From Strongylocentrotus pallidus (taxonomy: Eukaryota > Echinodermata > Echinoidea > Camarodonta > Strongylocentrotidae): 34,240 nt of DNA. Position 1 is the stretch's first letter; each line of letters begins with the position of its first letter. The position numbers and the translations under genes are program-made. Below are positions 10,088-20,190 of the stretch, piece after piece. The notes under the pieces are model-generated. The model worked only from the letters and a program-made list of their open reading frames with translations. It was not told where the DNA came from and did no database searches. The stretch lies in assembly GCA_030265145.1 (NCBI GenBank), contig JARBES010000120.1:4221006-4255245 (forward strand). Reading direction: 5' to 3'.

Positions 10088-10371
10088 CAATGGAAAATCA
10101 CCAAGGTTTCAAGGTCCCCTTCTTTCATGGCATCATTGATCACGACGGTGGAGAGCTGAAGCTAGATGAACTGAACATCAGGGTATCCATTCCTGCAGGA
10201 GCAATCCCTAAAGGGATGAGATCTGTCGTCACTCTTAGTGTACCTAGTCGTTCATCTAAGATTCCCCTTAAGGACGGTGACGTTCTCATTACTCCAGTCA
10301 TTGAATGCTCTTTCACTCAAGAACTTCTCAAGCCTGCCACTGTAGCTCTTCCACACTGCATCCATCCGGAA
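10088..10371 (+). pseudogene. ZU5 domain 2 exon, truncated (copy A)
   Basis: It starts in phase like copies B and C and carries the ZU5 core HGIIDHDGGELKLDEL, VSIPAGAIPKGM, VVTLSV, DVLITPVIECSF and VALPHC. Homology to B and C stops after PHCIHPE at 10371. The frame stays open for 57 unrelated codons (AHIFFTQ... to stop at 10543-10545), and no splice donor equivalent to GTAGCC is present. The lost end, together with the missing UPA-2 and DD5, means copy A is either a rearranged paralogue or a contig-end artefact: the 100-N gap is 270 bases away. Confidence 0.7.
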
Positions 10372-10641
10372 GCGCATATTTTTTTTACACAACTGTTTAG
10401 CCATTTTCGCGAAAAAATTCCGAGAAGTGCTCTGGGGAAAGAGTCTAAGTCGTCAGCGCACTATTATGTGCAAGCCCTGGTACACCCATGGGAAAACGAG
10501 GATAGCGGAGAGGATATGGAGAAGGAAAAACAAGAAAATACATAAGGAAAGAGAAGAGGATAAATCAAAGGAAGAACATAGAAATACATAATTGAAGAGC
10601 TAAGAGGATCATAGATCTAGACTAAGGAAAAACAGGGAAAT
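10372..10641. other. Unrelated sequence at the right end of contig 1
   Basis: This segment has no counterpart in copies B or C. It starts with an A/T stretch, contains purine-rich AAGGAAAAA/GAGGAT strings, and runs to the N gap. Its origin is unknown. A short inverted match (AAAAACAGGGA here, TCCCTGTTTTT at about 10763-10775) links the two sides of the gap and could mean one mobile element spans it. Confidence 0.4.
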
Positions 10642-10741
10642 NNNNNNNNNNNNNNNNNNNNNNNNNNNNNNNNNNNNNNNNNNNNNNNNNNNNNNNNNNN
10701 NNNNNNNNNNNNNNNNNNNNNNNNNNNNNNNNNNNNNNNNN
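10642..10741. other. Assembly gap, 100 N
   Basis: Exactly 100 N, the usual placeholder for a gap of unknown size. It separates copy A from copy B. Confidence 0.98.
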
Positions 10742-10864
10742 GAACGATAATTTCGTACGAATCTCCCTGTTTTTCCATTGTCTTCCCGAATTTCCATTTT
10801 CTGAAAATCGTTCGTACGGCGTTCGTAGCCGTTCGTAATGGCATTTGTGACCGAGGCTTTACAC
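10742..10864. repeat. Possible mobile-element end before copy B
   Basis: About 120 bp with no match in the other copies. It contains CGTTCGTA-type octamers repeated at short spacing (CGTTCGTACGGCGTTCGTAGCCGTTCGTA broken across about 10808-10837). Such motif clusters are common near transposon termini, but no family can be assigned from this fragment. Confidence 0.3.
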
Positions 10865-11210
10865 AATGTCAGAGGTAAAGAATTTCAGGGTATAGAATTT
10901 CAGAGGTAAACATGTCAGGGTTAAACAGGTCAGGAAAAGACATCTGGCATTCTTACCTCTGGCATTCTTAACTAATATGCATCTACCTCTACCTCAGAAA
11001 ATTTTACCTCTGACAGTTTTACCTTTATAATTCTTAGCTCGGTATTCTCACTTTTCGCATTCTTATCTCTGACAGCTGTTTCCCTCTCACATTTTAGCTC
11101 TGGAATTTATAACTCTGATATTTTGACCTCTTACATTATTTCACCTCTTAAGTTTTGACATTTTTACCTCGGCCATTTTTACCTCTGACATTCTGACATC
11201 TGACACTTTT
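10865..11210. repeat. Inverted cluster of short CAGAGGTAAA motifs (copy B)
   Basis: Same structure as at 4129-4440, with extra ACCTCTG words in the right arm. It forms the left edge of the homology between copies A and B. Confidence 0.6.
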
Positions 11211-11250
11211 ACTGGGCACGAGTTGCTACTCAAGCATTCCCTTTCCATAT

Positions 11251-11576
11251 TTGATGAAGTTATCAGAGTTGGAGATCACCCTATTGATGCCAAAGGTTGG
11301 ATATAATGTTCACATCCGGGAGGAGGAAGGGGGCATTTGCTACCAATATGTGTGTAATATATGCACTTCTCCAATTGGTGCAGTACGGACTCAGGCGGAA
11401 TGTTTCAATGATAAACAAAATCGCATCATTTTTCGAAGAAAAAAACAAAACTCTATGGTATATAATAATAGGGTATTGAAATCGCCCTTGAGCTGATTTA
11501 TTGAAATTAATTGTGATGGTGTTCGTAACAATATATGCTTTGAAAACATTTACATATCTCGATTTTTGTTCCCTCT
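11251..11576 (+). other. Highly conserved intronic block (copy B)
   Basis: Counterpart of 4475-4800; see the finding on local identity. Confidence 0.45.
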
Positions 11577-11633
11577 TCATAACATTGTTTAAAATTTAAT
11601 ATTTATATTTCTTTCTGTACTTCAACAACATAG

Positions 11634-11796
11634 GTTCTCTGTTTAAACGATGTTTATAGCAAGATGAGACACAGCATATTCCTTTTCGTGACTCCTAGTG
11701 AGGATGCTGTAGAATCCACAGAGATTACCATTACGATTACACAGGCTGGAAAGCTTGGGGTTTCTCGATCCATTGCTTTTATCATCAGACACACAG
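11634..11796 (+). CDS. UPA domain 1, third exon (copy B)
   Basis: 163 nt, phase 0 in and phase 1 out. It reads VLCLNDVYSKMRHSIF, then FVTPSEDAVESTEITITITQ and ends IIRHT-G. The two UPA exons that should precede it are absent from this contig, so in copy B it is an orphan unless those exons lie in the gap. It differs from copy A at about six residues, concentrated between the two strands. Confidence 0.7.
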
Positions 11797-12292
11797 GTAT
11801 ATGTAGTCTCCATTTGTTATATCTTTGAGCACTTAATAACAAATAATCAGTTAAATTCGAGGTTAATAACTCTAGAGTATGATGAAAGAAAGAAATAACG
11901 TGAAAAGTTTGTAGAATCTCACAAGAATTAATGAAATAATCTAGGTTATAACTGCATTCGAATGTTATGTATTTTAGAGAGCAATAAATAACCAAGATTA
12001 TCTTAAGAATGAAGCCAAATTAGAGTTCAGAATAGGATTTACTTTCATTTAATATTAATTTTTGAAAGTTCGTCATGAATTGCGAAATGAAAGTATATGT
12101 ACATTCGCATTTTGTAATGTTCATTTTCAAATGACTCTTTGTTGATACACTTCTTCTGTAAGTTTAATCATGCGAAAAAGGGTCAGCAAACTGTTTAAAA
12201 ACTAGACGCCATCAGGAGAGGAAATATACAAAAATAATAGCGTTTTTGTATTTCCCCATTTCCCCTTTAATTTGCTCTTGTTTAAATTGTAG

Positions 12293-12338
12293 ATGGACCG
12301 GAGTACCAATCTCCTTCTGAGCCCCTATCATTTGTTCG
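12293..12338 (+). CDS. Linker exon, UPA-1 to DD1 (copy B)
   Basis: 46 nt reading DGPEYQSPSEPLSFV, one residue different from copy A (P to S), with the same phases and a GTAAGT donor. Confidence 0.65.
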
Positions 12339-12961
12339 GTAAGTCTCAAATCATACATCATTAATAACAATGCTGTTTCCTTTGAACATATAGTTACATG
12401 CCTTGTATATCGGTTACGTTGGAATGAAACTTTATACTCTTTAAGCATTATAGAATGGATCAAACCAATACTTCTGTGTTTTTTTTATTTTTTTATTTCA
12501 GGACTTAAACAAAATAATCATGAATTCAAATAGATCACGTGAAGGAAGACTCCCATCCCCATCTCATTATTGTTACGTTGCAAAGGTGATCAGAAATGGA
12601 TACGGTGGCGATTCTCCGTTTACAGGCTCTATTTTGTCAAATATATTTTCTTCTTCAAGGGCAGTCGAATATAAGTTTGCGTTTATTGATCGGAATGGAT
12701 GTAACATTATTTTGGTCCTGAGCTGAAGTTCGAAATTTGTGTAGAAAATTGTACGTGCTATACATATTCACAACGGAGACATCCATTGTCTTCGGAACGT
12801 TATCGTGTAACCATTCCTGGGTCTATGATGTACAGGGGAAAATATGAATAGATGTCCTGCCAAAAGTCATTAACGTCGGGATGTTGTTCATACCTTTATA
12901 ACCATCGTTTAAAGTAGCTTCACTAAAGCGAAGTAATTAACACATTCACCTTGTCTTGTAG

Positions 12962-13245
12962 GGCAGTGGAAGAAGTCTCGAAAAGTGAACTGCCGGACAT
13001 TGATATCCTTACAATAGCCGAAACAATGACAGTAGACCAGTTCTATGATTTGGGAGTAGCTCTTGGTTTCACCATACAACAACTGGATGTCATAGAGTAC
13101 AGGAGGTATCGTGACAGAGAGCAGGCGATATACGACGTGCTGGTGACATGGAGAGGGAGACAACTGTCCGGCCAAGCAGCAAAGGAAGCGTTTCTCTCAC
13201 TTATGGAATCTTTAGATTCACCAGCAGTAGAAATGGCCATCTCAG
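12962..13245 (+). CDS. Death domain 1 exon (copy B)
   Basis: 284 nt encoding the same six-helix Death domain as 6175-6458, with the Trp in VLVTWRGRQ. The differences from copy A are V/L and Q/E in helix 1 and KF/RY after helix 3. No DD1 exists in copy C. The Gly donor G|GTTTGA is the same as in copy A. Confidence 0.9.
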
Positions 13246-13585
13246 GTTTGACTTTTGAACAAAGTGTCGGTTTCTCTTTCCAGTCAATGTCCTTTTTAAA
13301 ATGAAGAAAATGATTATTAAACAATGGACAAAATTAAGTAGAAAAAGTATTAATTCAAAGTTTTTTAAAATCGTACCCACATTGAACCAATTATTGTAAC
13401 AAATTAGGCTTCAACCTTTCTGATATAGGGACGAGTACAGTTGCTTTTCGATTAACTTAGATTCAAATTATCATAAGAACTTTGGTTATTAAATATGTTT
13501 TTATGGCATATTGTATTTTAGTGTTAGCATTGCTAGAAGTTAGGGTTGAGGATATAATTAAGAATAATTTGCAGTAAACCAATTT

Positions 13586-13637
13586 TAAGTGGATTTGGCG
13601 CCTTATAAATCTCATGTATTATTATTTATTATTATAA
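13586..13637 (+). mobile_element. LINE/SINE-type 3' tail (copy B)
   Basis: Same GGCGCCTTATAAATC plus TATT-run structure as at 6803-6856. Confidence 0.45.
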
Positions 13638-14022
13638 CAGTCAATAAATAAGTTAGAGTAATAGTACTGTTAGAGTACTGTTAATAGTACGTTGGACCGA
13701 GGGCTGAAATTTAGTGAACAATATGTATTTGAGTTATGTCAAAATATTGCGATAGATAATAAATGTCCTTGTATTCATAACAAGAAACAAAATGAATGAA
13801 TAGGGGGTGGGGTACTCAAAAAAGTACTTATCTAGTATTCGCACAACATAGAAGGGAGTGTGAGAAAAGTACATGCACTATCTTGGCCTATTAAAACCAG
13901 ACAAACAACTAGTTTAATTTCATTTTTCTTTTGTTTTAATAGATTTATTCTTATATTCTTATTCTTATTTGTTTTTATTTTTATATCTTTATGTTCTATT
14001 TCGGTTAAACTACGGGCATCAG

Positions 14023-14038
14023 ACATTGGAGATACTGG
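14023..14038 (+). CDS. 16-nt micro-exon between DD1 and DD2 (copy B)
   Basis: A CAG acceptor at 14020-14022 follows a T-rich tract, and GTAAG follows the exon. The 16 nt supply two bases to finish the Gly-splice codon as Asp, then Ile-Gly-Asp-Thr, then two bases of a Gly codon completed by DD2. Without it DD1 (phase 1) and DD2 (phase 2) are out of frame in copy B, which has no alternative AG at the DD2 start. This phase requirement is the best evidence that the exon is real. Confidence 0.55.
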
Positions 14039-14176
14039 GTAAGATTCTAATTCATTCAGTGCTCAACTAAGGTAATGATAAAATTCATATAGAACTTCTG
14101 TTTAATGCTATTTATTTCCGCCAAATGAAAATAAAATGGCCGCAGTATGAGCAATGCAAGACACCGAGTGGGAGGC

Positions 14177-14356
14177 ATATGTTTAAATGCAAAAGCCTCA
14201 TAAAAGACCAAAGCAATTATTAGTTCATAAGTTCATTTCTATTTTCCACAGCAATACCAAAAAAAATTGTGTAAACGAATAAAAAGCCTATATTAAAGAC
14301 GAACAAATTGTGAACAATCAAAATTCAATACAAATACACCAAAAAAAAGACGACAA
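14177..14356. other. 180-bp intronic block present in B and C, absent in A
   Basis: Matches 23472-23645 in copy C. In copy A the flanks meet at about 7203 through GCA microhomology, so deletion from A is the simplest reading. Confidence 0.55.
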
Positions 14357-14721
14357 GCAAATATTAATGGGAATGAAGATTTAAGATAAGGAAATAAATT
14401 AAATAGGATGTACAAAAAGTATTACACATGATATTGTTGTGGAAGGATCCAAGAGAAGATAGTTAAATAGTCTTAAATGTGTTAGAATCCGATCAGGAGG
14501 AAATAACACGAGGATAGAAGAAGAAAGGGAGGGACGAAAACGACGAATAGAAGAGCAAAATACGCACAAGCGCACGCCAAAAAGGCTAGCTCGCTCACAA
14601 ACTAGTACCGGTATCTCAAAACTCTCATTATAATTCCATAGGACAATTTTAGCTGCAAAAAAGGAGCGAATAAACCCGATACCTGTGGGTCTCTTGACTT
14701 AAACTTTATCCACTGATACAG

Positions 14722-14978
14722 GGAAATTCCTGACAGGACACTGCTTGCGTTCGCTCGTCAGATCAGACCAAAGAAGTTCTATGAGATTGGCGAGAAGCTG
14801 GGATTCATCAAGTCAGAGTTACAAAACATCGAACGTCGGACATACGACAGGAATGACGCTAACATCCAAATGCTCTCAAGTTGGAAAGCATCACAGACAT
14901 CAGGGCCTAAAGCAAAGCAGACATTGAAACTTGTTTGGGAGTCTGTGCAGGACGCATCGAAATCGGAGAAAACAAAGG
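14722..14978 (+). CDS. Death domain 2 exon (copy B)
   Basis: 257 nt. Same fold as copy A with LLAFARQIRPKKF, KLGFIKSELQNIERR and SSWKAS. The acceptor is CAG followed by GG, so only the phase-2 start is possible and the micro-exon is needed. Residues differ from A mainly at helix edges (A/F-type changes at L-A-x-A-R, T/I, Y/N, N/D). Confidence 0.9.
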
Positions 14979-15370
14979 GTATCATAAATCATATAATTAT
15001 ATTCTTCTACTGCTCTCTTAAGTGCAACATAGGGAAGAATCATTCAAATTGTCCTTATCTATTGGAATAGATATAACTTGATCTAATTTTCATGCCTTAT
15101 GACTGTACATCACAATATTCATTCGAATCGAGTTCCTGTATTTCACGGTTACATATTGAAACTTTCCATTAAAAACTGGGCTTTCTCTGTTATCTACAGC
15201 ATAAGATACCCAAGAAATAACTTGGACATTATTCTCTTGGACTCTTTGAATAATCATGTATGCTATGCCCGATGAGTGATTAAAACGAAATACGGAAATT
15301 GAAGAGGCTATTATGCTAAGGGCAGTACAGTACCTATGGTCATAATGGCCTAATATTGTATATCTTGTAG

Positions 15371-15511
15371 ACGAAGAAGAAGAAAAAGTCGAAGAAGACG
15401 AAACAGTGGCTGTTCAAGAACTTGAAGTGAATTCTACTACACCGCCTGAACAAAGAACAGAGCAGAGCGAGCCTGAAGATATGGAGATCATCAACAAAAT
15501 GTCAGATTATG
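15371..15511 (+). CDS. Acidic linker exon (copy B)
   Basis: 141 nt, phase 1-1. The acidic run is interrupted (DEEEEKVEEDETV) and one codon shorter than in copy A; the rest (VQELEVNSTTPPEQRTEQ...) is the same. Confidence 0.75.
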
Positions 15512-15844
15512 GTATGTCACATTAGTGTAAGGATGTCCTTTCAAAGTGCAATGTCTGTCTAAGGTTATTTCAAGATTGCAGTTCATAATGATAAATTAAG
15601 TTCATATATCTATATACATAGAAAGAGACAAACTTGTTTTTCAAGACCACCCAAGGAAAACATAACAAAAGTCCATTATAGACAGATGGATTGTCTAAAC
15701 ACACATTGCACAAATTTCTCTCTCGAGGGGGAGACAATAATTATGCATAGCTACTTTTGACAAGTGGACTTTAGAGAGTGTTGGTAGTTGTTTTATGGCG
15801 TTCATTCAGTGCCGTGACTGAATATATACCCCATATCTTCAGTT

Positions 15845-15959
15845 ATATAAAAAAAAAAAATCAGTTATTATTTGTTTGTTTGTTTATTTTATTTAAGCAC
15901 GGTGGCATACTTCATCCAAAGGCTGTTCTTCAGCAATCGTAATGATATAATTAATTTAC
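15845..15959 (-). mobile_element. Retroelement 3' fragment (copy B)
   Basis: Same insertion as at 8701-8820, with an A run at its left edge. Absent from copy C. Confidence 0.5.
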
Positions 15960-16168
15960 CAGTATCGCAATTTATTAGGGGTCTCTTGATGGTTTACAAC
16001 TTCGTATTTTTGTTTTATTAAGTTTAATCTGGTCAGCCTGGTTTCGATTGCATTGAAAGCTAGCTGTGCTCGGCGTGAAACAGGCTTCTCGGCTACACGG
16101 CCATTTGGACAGACTGTACTATATATATATATATATATACATAACATATTCTATTTCATCATTCACAG

Positions 16169-16462
16169 ATGGAGACAAAGGTGGTGAGGACATCGACCTA
16201 TGTGGAGGTTCACCGAGTACGGGCGAGCAGTGTATCATTGCTCTTCCGGTGAAGAGTCTGTCTTCAGCATGGGAACTGGGCAAAGCCCTTCGTCTGGATG
16301 ATGACGTCATTGTTGGTTTCTTTGCACCTTCCGATTCCGCAGCAATGAACAGACTAGCACGGCAACTCCTCAACAAGTGGTGCAGACGTTTAGGAAGCCA
16401 AGAAAAGAAAGTACTGATGACAAAGCTTCTTCAAGATTACAACATCCAGGATTGCAATGCAG
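16169..16462 (+). CDS. Death domain 3 exon (copy B)
   Basis: 294 nt, phase 1-1. It has LSSAWELGKALRLDDDVIVG, then LLNKWCRRLGSQEKK and KLLQDYNIQDCNAG. A TA dinucleotide run longer than in copy A precedes the acceptor. It differs from copy C at 20 bases, about 13 of them replacement changes. Confidence 0.85.
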
Positions 16463-16729
16463 GTTTGATACAATTATGGACAATTTTAAGCCCTACTACG
16501 GTAAAGTCTTTTCCCATTCACGTTAACTTATAGTAGACATCACCTGGGATGGTTAGTGTATTTTCAGTGCGTAAGTTGTATTAAGAAGTGAACAGGATCA
16601 TGGAAAGTTGTTATTACATGTTAAAATTATGCGACTTTTTAGTCCAATTAATGAAGGAGAATACAAAACGACATCGACAATCATGGCAATAAAAGACCAA
16701 ATTACAATTTTTTTTTTCTTTCTCTCCAG

Positions 16730-16978
16730 GTCTTGATGAAATTTCCGAAAAAATTTGCACAACTCCAGATCTACTCGACCTTTCCCAACGCCTTGATCTA
16801 GAAGCTTCTGAAATCCTGCAGGTCATGTCCACATCTGTGTCCTGTCCACTAACCTTAATACGACAAATCGTTATACAGATGCTTCAAAAATGGGTACGAC
16901 ATGGAGGAACAAGACAGAGGCTTCTTGAAATTGCTCAAGCTTTTCATTTCAATGATGTAGCAGACAAAATAGCAACAG
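16730..16978 (+). CDS. Death domain 4 exon (copy B)
   Basis: 249 nt, phase 1-1. It reads GLDEISEKICTTPDLLDLSQ and ends EIAQAFHFNDVADKIATG; the conserved Trp sits in MLQKWVRHGG. The second helix region has LEASEILQ where A has LTGSEILQ and C has LTAFEILQ. Confidence 0.9.
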
Positions 16979-17230
16979 GTAACAGTAGTTAACATAACTT
17001 CGTGCAAAGTCTCCTCATAAAGAAAACCCAGTGAATAACATCTTTGGCCTGTCGTGTCATAGTTCGACCACATTCATATCAAGGAATGCTGTAATCTTAC
17101 TGCAAGTGGTTTTTAAACGTTTAAAAAGATAAATTTTAGAACTTGTGTGTCATTCTGATAACGATAACCTGTGTATAATCCCGACATGTCTTTTAGCTGT
17201 TAATTGTGTCTTTGTATCATCCGTTGGTAG

Positions 17231-17563
17231 CAATGGAACATCACCAAGGTTTCAAGGTCCCCTTCTCTCATGGCATCATTGATCACGACGGTGGAGAGCT
17301 GAAGCTAGATGAACTGAACATCAGAGTATCCATTCCTGCAGGAGCAATCCCTAAAGGGATGAGATCTGTGGTCACTCTTAGCGTACTTAGTCGTTCATCT
17401 AAGATTCCCCTTAAGGATGGAGACGTTCTCATTACTCCTGTCATTGAATGCTCTTTCACTCGAGAACTTCTCAAACCTGCGACTGTAGCTCTTCCACACT
17501 GCATTCAACCGGAACAACATCAAGATGACTTACGTGTTAGCCTTTACACCAAGTTAGGACCAG
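17231..17563 (+). CDS. ZU5 domain 2 exon (copy B)
   Basis: A complete 333-nt ZU5 exon, the same length and phases as ZU5-1. It shows HGIIDHDGGELKLDEL, VSIPAGAIPKGM, VVTLSV, LITPVIECSF, ATVALPHCI and ends LYTKLGPG. This ZU5 is closer to the UNC5 pattern (IPAGAIP, LPHC) than ZU5-1. It follows DD4 directly, which is the reverse of the usual ZU5-before-DD order and marks the start of the second supramodule. Confidence 0.9.
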
Positions 17564-17916
17564 GTAGCCCTTATTATTCTTCTTCTCTATTCTTCTATGC
17601 AAAATTTCTCGTTAGTTTTCTAAATTTGCTGAATAAGGTGTGTCACTTTTAACATACCAACACTTCAAAATTATTAATTTTGTTTATAAATCACGAAACG
17701 AGGAAAAAGTTTTCTAGTTATGTAAATAGATTTAGGAAATAAATTTCCTAAACATTTCTAAAATGACGGTGCATGACATTTGATAACATATATTCATATT
17801 AATTTATGTTTGGGCCGGGTGCGTGTGTGTTTTATTTGAATATATTCTTGACTTTATATTGCTTGACTTTTGGATTTTTTTTCCTTCTTCCTTTTCACTC
17901 TTTTTGTATTTCCAAG

Positions 17917-18143
17917 GTACATTTGGTTACAGGAGCTTAATTCCAAATACATCAAGATATTTCCATATCTCGGAGGACATGGTTGGTTTCCCTACGCGTC
18001 ATCTTGAACTCTTGGGATTGTCATCAAGCAACGTTCATGGAGTACAATTCACCTGTGAAGTATTTCAGCCTCTGTTCATGCCTTCTTCACAGAAATCTAC
18101 ACTGCGTATTTGCATAGCTCATCCCTGCAACAGATATCCCGCC
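17917..18143 (+). CDS. UPA domain 2, first exon (copy B)
   Basis: 227 nt, two bases in and phase 0 out. It reads GTFGYRSLIPNTSRYF, then DMVGFPTRHLELLGL, VHGVQFTCEVFQPLF and LRICIAHPCNRYPA. It is homologous in position and phase to 2442-2689 and forms the first strands of UPA. The donor is GTATGT. Confidence 0.75.
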
Positions 18144-18440
18144 GTATGTAGACTATTAATGACTTCTTATATCATGTACATATCACTCATACCCGTCTCG
18201 ATGTCATGCTAATTGTGCTTAGACATTTATTACCCGGGTTATAGGCGAACTGCGAAATGGCCCTGCAGTGTACGATGAACCCCACAACTCCAAAATACTT
18301 ATTAACAGAAAAAACGTCCTAAAACATAAAAAGAAATAAAGCAACTTTTTTTTTTACTTCGCCATCCTTTTGTTGAATTGCTCAGGTTTGTAATCCAAGT
18401 ACACTATTCAGTCAATTTTTCAATCATGTTTTGTTATCAG

Positions 18441-18575
18441 GATATGTGCAGAAGACAGGAAAGCTCGTTGGAACCATTCTACCAGGTGGCGACCGTGATC
18501 AAGTTCCGTCTGGAATCAAAGGAAGATGATCTAAAGCTTTGTTGTCTTTCTGACTCAGAGAAGGTCCAGGAAACT
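18441..18575 (+). CDS. UPA domain 2, second exon (copy B)
   Basis: 135 nt, phase 0-0. It reads DMCRRQESSLEPFYQVATVI, then KFRLESKEDDLKLCCLSDSE and KVQET. The alternating VATVIKFRL strand fits UPA, and the phases equal those of 3832-3960. The donor is GTAAGT. Confidence 0.75.
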
Positions 18576-18832
18576 GTAAGTATCGCACTAGAACATAATT
18601 ATGTATGCAGGAACTGTTTTTTTATTCCATGTCCACAATATTTCTTCACAAAATTGATAATTGTATTACGTTCTCATACTAAACTATTATTTGATTAATC
18701 AATCACCCCCCCCCCCCTCGATAGAGATTTTTTTCATAAAACTGATAATAAAATTTAAATGTCATCAATATAAAATAATTAACAATCTCTGACATTGCAT
18801 TATCTGCAATCTTGTTTTAAAATGTTTACCAG

Positions 18833-18986
18833 GTCCCTGTACGTTGTCTACTAAATGGAGAATGCAACACCTTAAACTTCGAGCTGCTGTCCTCACATGC
18901 TAAGGGAGGGGCGAAGAGTATCCATCTACGTATTGAGCAGGGCACATCAACACTCGCAGAGCAACAAATACCCAACTCAATAGAAG
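18833..18986 (+). CDS. UPA domain 2, third exon (copy B)
   Basis: 154 nt, phase 0 to 1. It reads VPVRCLLNGECNTLNFELLS, then KSIHLRIEQGTSTLAEQQ and NSIEG. It is the last UPA strand pair and matches 4856-5018 in phase and in its VxCL start. Confidence 0.75.
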
Positions 18987-19775
18987 GTATGTCAACTCTC
19001 GGTTATAAAATAATTTTATCAATGACTTCGTTTCACCATTACGATTGAAGGTAGTTCACACGATATGTCAACATGAAATATCTAGACAAGGAGGTAGTAG
19101 GTAAAATATAAAAGAACCACCCCAAGCATGGGAAACTAAATCGAAGTTACTTGTGGTGGTAAATCATGGAGAAAACCATTCTTTTTGCATGTCATGCACA
19201 CAATAGTATTTTTAGCCAATCATCGCAGTCAATTGTAGGCCCACATGGAAAATAGTAGCCGACCATTGGGTAAACATATTGATCAATTAAGTCTATTTCT
19301 ACAAAAAGTGTGAGTCTTGAACGGCCGTTCATGTAGACATATAATATGTCCCCATTCCATGTGTTCAGACTCTCTGTTATAATGTTTATACGCAATTCGT
19401 TGTTTCCTGTTAAACGTGCAGAAATGATTAAACGAAATATAGTCGGGCTTCAATCGTTCAGTGGTCAATATTATTGGGCAAGCCGAATAGCAACACCTTC
19501 AACATTCAAAACATGGTTACACCTTTTCCATGCCCTTAACTTAAACATAACCTTTAAAAACAATGTCTCAAATAAATAAATTGTCCAACTACATACAGCA
19601 CAATCGCCGAAGAAATGTGTTCAAATGTTATACCTCAAAGATTTATTGTTTGTGTGTTAAAGACATGTTCCTAGTGATATATACCAAGCGTGAAGATTCA
19701 CTTAAAAACAATAACGAAAATTATAATTGAAGTTTACACATTACAATTATTTTCTTCCCTTTTTCATCTATACAG

Positions 19776-19803
19776 TCGAGCCAGATTATGGAGTCTCCCA
19801 CAC
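19776..19803 (+). CDS. Linker exon, UPA-2 to DD5 (copy B)
   Basis: 28 nt reading VEPDYGVSHT across its splice codons, between a TACAG acceptor and GTAAGTG. Phases 1 to 2 are as in the linker before DD1. Confidence 0.65.
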
Positions 19804-19841
19804 GTAAGTGGATAAACTATTGACCCTTAGGCTAGGGTAAT

Positions 19842-19930
19842 AATTTCCAAAGCTCTTTGGAAGCGCAAAGAGATGTTATTTTATAACGTATTGTGCGCTA
19901 TACAAGAACTGAACTATTAGTATTATTATT
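19842..19930 (+). mobile_element. Short retroelement tail (copy B only)
   Basis: Contains GCGCTATACAAGAACTGAAC followed by a TATTATTATTATT run, a typical LINE/SINE tail. Copy C lacks the segment at the same intron position. Confidence 0.45.
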
Positions 19931-20190
19931 ATCCTGGGCTATTATGTATACCATACTTATCAGGTCGAGTGCTAAATCGAAAATATTCAAAATCATACAG
20001 ATATAATTAATTAAAGAGCTTTAACCATACCTATACAAATATATCTATAGTAATGTATTCGTGAAGCAGTGTACATAATTGTTGAATATTTGGTGGTAGG
20101 ATAGGATGTAGCCATGTTATCTTTTACACTGTATTTCATTGTTCTGTCTGTTCTCTTCCTTCGCTTGTCATATTAATCTCATTTCTGCAG

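Larger units (their letters stand above)
4129..10371 (+). repeat. Segmental copy A
   Basis: Introns and exons align collinearly with copy B (10865-17515) at an offset of 6.74 to 7.15 kb. It holds UPA-1 exon 3, linker, DD1, a relic micro-exon, DD2, acidic exon, DD3, DD4 and part of ZU5-2. The left breakpoint lies in the inverted-motif cluster and the right one inside ZU5-2. A 180-bp intronic block present in B and C (14177-14356 in B) is absent here, apparently by deletion between GCA microhomologies. Confidence 0.85.

Noticed and set aside
10609-10866. Minus-strand frames running through the N gap
   Set aside because: They exist only because N positions contain no stops.
12520-12726. 68-codon open frame in the intron before DD1 of copy B
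   Set aside because: The copy A equivalent has a one-base length difference near its start that breaks the frame, so it is not maintained as coding.
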